Shown here: positions 28,601-37,600 of the stretch, piece after piece
How positions within the stretch are numbered: the first letter of the stretch is position 1
How the letters are laid out: every line of letters begins with the position of its first letter
Origin: Theristus sp. LFF4_11
Lineage: Eukaryota; Nematoda; Chromadorea; Monhysterida; Xyalidae
Length of the DNA: 64,000 nucleotides
Reading direction: 5' to 3'
NCBI GenBank assembly: GCA_030248135.1
Contig: JASANC010001006.1
Span: forward strand, 30,706 to 94,705
Position numbers and translations under genes: made by a program
Notes under the pieces: generated by a model
Told to the model about the DNA's origin: nothing
Databases searched by the model: none
Seen by the model: only the letters and a program-made list of their open reading frames with translations

Positions 28601-31600
28601 ACTGGAAAATCACGGGCACACCGGAGTCGGACACCCAGTGATCACCGGTGGACTGCTGCCAGTCGGGTGCCTCCTGCGGGCCGCAGTTCGCCGCGTCGTA
28701 CGGATGCAACGCGATCACGAAAAAGTTTCGGAATTTATGTTTCTGAAACAAAACAAAAAACAATCGGCTTTCATTTCGCATTTTTGGAAACGAAAAAGGA
28801 CGAGGAAGAGTGCCGCGTGATTATTTGCAATCAGATAATTGGAGACGCTTGAATCTGAGACCGTGCTGGTGGCCCCGCCCCCAACCCCAACTAATAAGTA
28901 AATGATACACACGTAACATTTCCGAACGCCAGAACAAACTGCTTCTGTTCCATTCGTGACTCAACAAGCAGTCAGAAAGACAAAAAATGCAGCCCTGACC
29001 TGACACACTAAAATCTTTCCCAACCCAAAATGCACAACTGTCCAAACACAAAACACCGACCGGATTCGGAATGGCGAGAAAGTGCACGGTGGTGGATTCG
29101 AGGTCGGGCATTTGCTGGCCGGAGCCGCCTTCGAGCGAGAGATTGTTGCTCGCCGCAAAGCCGGGCACGAACAACGTCAGGTCAAACGACGGCGACTCGA
29201 GGAAGCCGAAACCGGCGTGCGCGCGTGTCACTTTGCCGAATGCTGAAAAAAACTCTCGACGGAAAGGCTCGCCGAAGAACAGGGAACACTAAAAGACTGC
29301 CGAGATGTGGACGTGGATGTGGACGGAGAATCAATCAAAACCCAATCTGCTCAGTGACTCTGTGAATCGCTAAAGATTTGAATGGTACTTTGTTGCGGCG
29401 AAATTAAAAATCACTTGGCATGTGTGAATGGAGAGGATCCACAGTTTCAACCGTGCTTCGCAAAAAAAAATCCGTTCTTTCCTCTTCTGCAACCTTCACG
29501 AACATGCTCGGACCGGAACGGCTTCAACTGCACATCCGTCGCCTTCCATCGAATGTCGACGTACGTGCCGATTTCGTCGCGCGGAAACGAGGAATTGTGC
29601 ACGTTTCGTGTGCCCCATACTTGGCATGCCGTGCCTGCGAGAAGAACAGAGAAGTCAGAAAGTTCACTTTTGAACTTTGACGTACAGAGAGACACTTTGC
29701 TTGGCTGTGAGTGACCGGAGCCAGCGCTGTTTCGCACTGGGACTGGATTAGAGTGGAATTTTTCGGAAAAATATAATTTCGTGAAAAATTTCCGAAATTT
29801 TACCGGAAAAATTACGGTAAATTTTCCAATTTTTCATGCGACCAAAAAATGACCAAATGAGCATTTTCCATAAAAACAAATGATGCGGGAGGCAATGATG
29901 CTGAAAAATAGCGACGTTTGAACCAAAAATGGCAGATTTATCTTTTAAGGTGACTAACATGACAAAAATATATTGTTCCTGTTGACGAAATTCTGTCTGA
30001 CGCATGTTCCAAGTTTACTTGGTGTCAATGATTTAAGATTTTTTTAAATGTCAGCTCATACGGATCAAACAACAGCAACAAATGGGACCGTTGAATGCAA
30101 CAATATGACGAAGCAAACGCAGACAACAAAATGATATTACAAATTGCTCAACAAGTACGAACGGTGAAAGACAGAAGAAAGAACTTCATTGGCCGTCGCG
30201 CCGCAAATTGAGAAATTTCGGACAGGGACTCAGAGAGAGAGAGAGAATGGTCAATTTGGGTCACGCATGGGCAGAGAGGGATTTTATGTGATAAATTTTC
30301 AATAAAAACACGCACGCGCACGTACCCTAATCGCAATCTAACATTATTCCGCTTTTTAACGCCAAAAAATAGCTTGTAATAAACTTGATTTCCAGTAAAA
30401 AAAGGGTTTTTTTGTAAAATTACGGAAATTTATTTTAAGCGTGAAAAATTTCCGAAATTTTTTCAAAAAAATTACCGTAAAATTTCGGATATTTTTCACG
30501 TGCCATCTCTAGACTGGATGGCTGGGTGCATTTCAATTGAGTCGACCGAAGCACTTGTTTGGCGCACGGCTGTCTTCGTCAGTTCGACTGGTACAAAACA
30601 AATGTCGCTCAACACAGAACACGCTGTGCGTCTGTAAATTACGTTTGAGCAGAGGTCGGCAACGGAACAGCAGCAACTTTGTCACTGCACGAAACCACAC
30701 AAGAAAGTGCCAGTCAACAAACGAGAGAGACAAAAACTCTGCCCGCCAACGGGATACCGACCGGGTGCGATGCGCGACATTGGCTGGTCATTGAGATTAA
30801 TGATGTTTTTCTTTGTGAAAAATATGCGACCGTAGTGCGGCGACCACGCGTGCCCGAAATGGTCCTTGATACGAATTATGACGGCCTCATTGCAGTGCAT
30901 CTGGTTGTCGAATGAGCGGCGACTGACCTGAATTGCGATTGACAGACAAATGAACAAAGACCCCGACAAGGAAACAACTTCTCAGCACACAACTTGCGTC
31001 TTGCACTCTTTCTTTGCTGGCGCGCACGTGGCACAATTTGGTGTTTTTACTTTGCTTGTCGCCAACTAGGGTTGGCATGGGGAAAACAGTTTCTTTTCTG
31101 TTTTAAAACCGGTTTTTTTCAGTTTTTTCTTGGAAAAATAAAGAACCAGTTTTCTACCGTAAAAATTTTTCAACTTCGTGGTCAAAAATCACAAATCTTC
31201 GATTGATAGATTAAATGTAAAATTATATTTAAAAAAACGGTGGAGTGGAACTGTGTCGAACTGAACTGGTGTGGCATCATTTTGCAGAAGCTTTTGTGTT
31301 AAAGGTCAAGTGAAATACGATGAAGAAAAACTGTTGAACAGAAAACAGAAAAACGTGACTGTTAAACTGAATGCAGATGCAGACTGACTGACGACGTTGT
31401 CGATTTGAAACGGTAACTGATGAAATGTTATTTTTTAAACGCCATCCGCTACCGGTTTCGCAGTTCTACAAATCTCGCCCCCTAATCGGGGTCAGCTGTC
31501 CTTGTCTCGTTGTAACCGTCCCCCCCCCCCCACCCACCGCTCCCCACATCTACACGGGCACTGCCCAGTCGTTGTTTTCAATTATTTGAATGTGCTACTC

Positions 31601-34600
31601 TGGAAACCAATAACAGCTAGTTTGCTTTGATTTGAAACGAAAACAGCAAATTGGGTCGGTTGTATTTTACAGCCCGAAAACAGCATTTTACGCTGCTCAA
31701 AATCACTAATTTTGATGTATTTCCTATTTTGAGTTCAAGGTGCCAAGTGCTGGAAAGTTTAGGAGCTGGGAAGCATTCGGTTTTTTATGGTTTTAAAACG
31801 GAAAAGAAACCGGTTTTTTCCTGGCAATATAAAAATCTGGTTTTTTATCAACCCTATCGCCAACCAATCACTTACCATTTGACGATCATATTCACATTCG
31901 ATTTCAAAACAAAACAAATGCAGACGAATGCAAAGTGAAAAAAAACAATGGCGCGAAATGATCACACACCATGAAAATAAAAGTGATTGAAAATAAAAAA
32001 GACTGCAAAAAACCAATGCAGTGAAAAGAAACACTCACTCTTGGCGGTGGAACCCCACTGACTGTGCTGGAGACCGAAACGGACACGCAGCCTGCTGCTC
32101 CGATGTTCGTGCCGCCGCCACCGCCTCCCGCCGAGATAGATGATTTCTTCATTTTTGCTGTTTTGTTTTTGCTTCTCTTTGATTTGAATTTTTCGTCCTG
32201 ATTCCTGGCTTCTGTCTGATTTTTTAAAAAGCTTACAAAAACAAAGAAAAACATTTGCACGCACAGGCACGACTAGGGTTAGGGGAAAAAAATCCGGATT
32301 TTTTTTAATTAAAAAAATTGAAAAAAATTCTTTTACCAAATAATGACATTTACCTAAGCACACAAAGAAGTTGGGAAGAAAATTTGGTTTGAACTTTCAA
32401 AAAATTATGCCATAAATCGAATTTTCAGAGCAAAGTAGAAGAAAAATTTTTCAACTTTTTTTTAAGTTTGAAAAAAATCCAAATTTTTTTTAAACAAAAA
32501 AAAATAAATAAAAAAATTTTTTTCAAAGCACCTAACCCTAGACGACACGCCAGTACCGAAGGTGAAAGCAAATTTTCGAGGGGGGTGTGGTGTCGTCATG
32601 TGGGGGTGGGGGTAGGGTTCGAATTCTTTTTAAACTTTTTTTAAGCATTCGGCAACTCGAACTGTTTCAGACATCAACGTCAGCGACGACCTCGGGCGCA
32701 CGCCGGTGCACATCGCATGTGCATTCAACAAGCCGACGGCCGTGCGACACTTGCTGGTGAAAGGTGCTGACGGACATGCGAGGCAGAACGAAAAACAGTG
32801 GACACCTTTGCACGTGGCCGCCGCCGCCAATCATGCTGAAGTGGTTGCGGTATGTTTTTTGCGGAGGCTTTTTTACTGCGGCCAGTTTTGTCCGAAAGTA
32901 GTTTAGAGTTGATATCTGAGTAGAGCGCGCAACTTTTAATTTCATGCTTGATTTGTCGCGTCCGTGGCGTAGCGGTAGAACTTCGGCCTACAGTTCTGTA
33001 GGTACCGGGTTCGAACCTCGCTGTGGACAAGACACTCGTGGAAAATTAGAGTGACCAACGAACATCTAATGGTCTATTCCCTCCTGAGCCGAGGGTAAAA
33101 TTGGGCTCGGAGCAGTGTTGCCCGTCTCCGCCGGAGTTTGGTACAGTACCGTGGGCGGGGGGGGGTGGTGGGGGGGGGGGTACACCTCCCCCCAGAGCAC
33201 CAGAGACCGTCGGGGAGGGCGGGGGGGGGGGGGCACCGTGCCACCCCCCCCCCTAAAAACCCCTCGAAAATTTGGCCGACACCCCCCCACACCCCATGAA
33301 ATTTTGTCTGGCGGAGACCCCCCCCCCTAAAATTTTCTGCACACCCAAAATTTTTTTTCGAAAATCATGATTTTTGTCCATAAAGTCTATAATATAAGCT
33401 GAACCACGTTACCATACTTTAAACTCCCCCTCACTTTTTGGTCGGCACCCCCCCCCCCCCACGGCACCATACCCCCCCCTTCGAAAATTTTTTTGGGCCC
33501 ACGGTACTGGTTTGGTACCTTCGGGTTTCCGGAACCGGCGCGCGTATAATTAAATAAAATTTAAAAAAAATTGATTTTTTATTCACTTGTTGTTGCTTCT
33601 TTCCCAGGTGCTCGCTGAATTTTCGGTTGCAAAAAAGATTGACTTGGACGCGTCGGACTGCGGCGGGGCAACGGCGTTGCACCACACGGCGAAATTCAAT
33701 CACGTGAAAACTGCTGAAGTTTTGGTATGGTATATAGGTCCTTTTAGCGCTGAATTTGGTTGCGCTAGGAAACAATTTTCTAGTTCTCAATTCTCAATTT
33801 ATTTCAACTCAACGCGCTCGAAAGCGGTAATGACCAAAAGCAGTCACAAAATTTCCTAATAAACGCAATGACGACGTTGATCATTTTCAGTCATAAATTC
33901 GATCATTTCTTATTAGCTAGCGGCCGGCTGCAACTTGGCTAAGCCATGTTACAACGGATTCTATGCGATTCATTTGGCGGCAAAGAACTGTGCTGCTGCT
34001 GTCATTGACGTTTTGATAAAACACGGTCAGAAAGCTATTGGTTGTTCCTTTTGTCAAAAATCGGTTTAATAAACTAAAAACTAGGGATAAATAAGAAGTA
34101 AATAAGTGATAAAGGAGAAGCCAACGGCTATACTCGAAGTCGAATGTTGGGTTTGATGGATGCAGATTATAATACGCCGTTACATGCTGCAGTGACCGCA
34201 GGAAACATCGAGGTAGGTGTTCTTGATAGATTGTAATGGTTTCTCTTCGCGATCAGAAGAAAATTCCGTTTCTTTCAAGTAAAAACGATGTTCAGATTGT
34301 TCGCCAATTGATCAATTACGGTGCCTCAATCGGGGCACGGGCTATAGACAAATCTACCGTGCTACATTTGGCCTGCAGTCAGGGGACTTTGGAATTGGTG
34401 AAACTACTTTGTGAAACACCAAGATTGACTAAAGAAGACGAGCAAGGAATCGTGATTGACATTGGCGAGTTGATTGAATCGCAAGATGTACTCGGAATGA
34501 CACCGCTGCATCGTGCTGCGATGTATGATCATTCGACTGTCGCACAGTACTTGATACAAGAAGTTGGTGGTTATACTGTAGTTTTCACAAACTTACAAAT

Positions 34601-37600
34601 CAGTTTCTGCATGTTGAGTTTAGTTTTTTCGGTTTGTTTTCCACCCTTTTTCTAGCAAAACTCTGACGCAAACGCAATGGACTACAGTCGTCGTACCCCA
34701 TTAATGTTAGCAGCAGCGAGAGGTGGCTCTGCTACAATGCGTGTTCTGTTGGATGCGCTGGCAGATATCGCAGCTCGAGATTGTCAACGGCGGAATGTGC
34801 TGCATTACATTGTGAATTCGAAGGGCACGCGTAGTTCGCAGGAACTAAACATGATTTGTCAGGTACGAGATGAAAGCACGCACCTTGCCGACAAATCATT
34901 TATAAATGATCGGCTTTTTATTGGTTAGCCAAATACGGTTATAAGAGTTTGGACAACACAAAAAAGTTTTTAAGCCGAATGCCTTTTTTAAATGAACGCG
35001 CGTTTAAAAATGAGCAAGTGGTTTTTATTCAATTGTTTATGATGTCTCTCACCGCACCGATTCCAGAAATCAGAAATTACCAGCAAAGGTGGTTTCTGTT
35101 GGGGTATATGATAGACGACTATTTTATTGTCCAAAACCTCTATGCCCCGCTCTTTCTTAGAAGGCACCAATGGTCTGAACCATATCATGTGGTCGACGGT
35201 CGGTATTTTCTCGAACGGCAGCGAACCGAAAATTTTCTCTTTTCACATATCCAGTTTGTTATCCGTGGAGGACAACACTGGCGTTGAAAGTGTGCCATAT
35301 TTACCTGTTCGTTTAAAGGTCTGTTAAAACAGAAATAGTTCGAAGGTTTTTATTCAGACTGAAAACGGTCTGAAATTATTGGATGAACCAGACAACATTT
35401 CCGGGTGCACCCCGTTGCATCTCGCATCCAAGCGCGGTCAACTTCAGTGTCTCGACAGCCTGCTGTCTTTGGGGGCGACGATGAACACAAAAGACAAGCA
35501 GCACCAATCGCCGTTACACTTTGCCGCAAAGTAAATCTCATTGAAAACTAATGTGAACTGATGAAATTTCTTTTGACTAAAAGAAAATTCAGCAACCAAA
35601 ATCAGATATGGTCGAATAAACACCGTGATTCGTTTACTGGACTGTCCACGTGGTCCCACTGTGATCAATGAAACAGATCATCATGGCATGACCCCACTGC
35701 ATCTGGCGAGCATGAACGGTCATGAGAAAGTGGTGCAACTGCTACTTAATAAGGGCGCATTGATGCACCGGTTTGCGTTATTTTTTGGTTTTGTTTATAG
35801 CAGTGTTCAAATTGAAAGCTTGATTACAGTGCTTACGTGCATGTAACATGTAATTTAAGTTGACAAAGCCAATAAAGATTGTCCGATCGATTGAATGGAA
35901 ACAAATTAACACATCACTTTGTGCTTACCAACTAATTTTAGCGACTATCAAGGTCGAACGCCGTTACATTTGGCTGCCGAAAACGGATTCACTCGAACGA
36001 TGCGACTGCTAACAACGATTCACCTGAATTTGCTGAATATTAAAAACAAGCAGGGAGTGCGTGTTGCAACAATGCTATTTTTTCTGTTGCACACATACAA
36101 TTGAAACTTACAAGTTGGTTTTCAAATGTATTTCAGGATACCGCGTTGCACTCAGCAGCACAAAACAACAAACCGTCTGCTGCCACTCTGCTCTTGGATG
36201 AAGAATGTTTTTATGTTGCAAATCGTCATGGATACTTTCCGCTTGACATCTGCATTGAAGAAGGACATGCTGAGACAGCAGCTAGTTTGGTGAAACATAA
36301 GAGGTCTGATTAACTGTTGTTTAGTCATCACAACAGCTGTGTGCTTTCTGCTGATTGTTGAGCTTTGTAAACTTCGTTCAACAAATTTTTGTGCGTTTAG
36401 ATGGCCAGAAATTTTGGACGCATATTCTCCGCCATTCATCAGTCCACAGCTTGGTTTGATACAGCATTTGCCACAGGTGGAAAAACTAGTGCTGGACAAC
36501 TGTTTGAAAAAGTCAACTGGGGATCCCTCTTCGAACGAGTATTCGGTTAGAAACACAACTTTATCATCAGTTCAATTGACAGTTTCTCAACGTTTCCACT
36601 AACTTTTTTAGGAAACCTACATGTTTCATTATTTGGATCCGAACGAAGAAAAGTTGGCAAGTTTAAATGAGGAAAACGACAAGGAAAAGTTGCTGAAACG
36701 AATGAACACGCGTTTTACAGTTCAACCATTAATGCTATTGAATGTATGAATTATTAGTTCTCAGACAACACAAAACAAATAATGTTGAGTTGAAACATGG
36801 TAATTTTTTGACGTCTTGTAGACAATGGTAAAATATGGACAAGTGGATCTCCTATCGCATCCTGTTTGCTTGGCATATTTAAACTTGAAATGGTCAGTTT
36901 TTTGTTATATGTGGCTGTGTTTTTTTTCTTTTTTCATGTTTATACCAGTTTTTCATTCAGGATAACTTACGGCTTTCCACTTCACTGCATCAATTTGATG
37001 TTGTATCTTCTGTTTGTTGGAAGTCTGACAAAAATCGTGGTTGTTATTGATCCACGTTTCACCTGGGCGGAAGGGTGTCCCCATTTGATTAGCGATCACT
37101 TGGGAGATGGGCTTGAGCATCCCATTGGGGAACCTGAACCAACACATTGCTACAGAAACAAGACGGGAGTTTCCGCACTAGTGAGGTTTCTACTTTTGTT
37201 GATTGTTTTTTGAAAATAAATAAAGTCTTTCATGAGATTATTACAACCAAGAACTTTTTCATTATATGACAATATGGGAGTCAACAACATCAGTTGTCGT
37301 ATGTCGTTTTCGATACTGCTCACGCTGCTTGCATTCAACATAATCAAAGAGTTTGTGCAGCTGCATCAGCAGGTCAAAGTCAAATTTTGCTTTTTTGTAC
37401 GTCCAAATTTTGGTATATCCTTCTGTTGCAATATCATTTTTATTTACTTCAGCGTATCAGCTACGTGTTTCAAATCGCCAACTATTGCGAGTGGACAATT
37501 TACCTGTCATGTACTTATTTTCTGTATCCAATCGTTTTCCATGGCACAGTAACAAAGTTGCAGTGGCAGTGCGGCGCTGTCGCAGTGTTCCTCGCTTGGT

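Noticed and set aside
32961..33032. Functional tRNA gene
   Set aside because: The tRNA-like head lacks a normal 7-base anticodon loop, continues into a shared non-tRNA body with an A-rich tail, and has a second copy at 63653. It is a SINE.
33066..33330. Gly/Pro-rich frames on both strands
   Set aside because: Produced by G- and C-runs of the CAGTACCG element inserted in a SINE.
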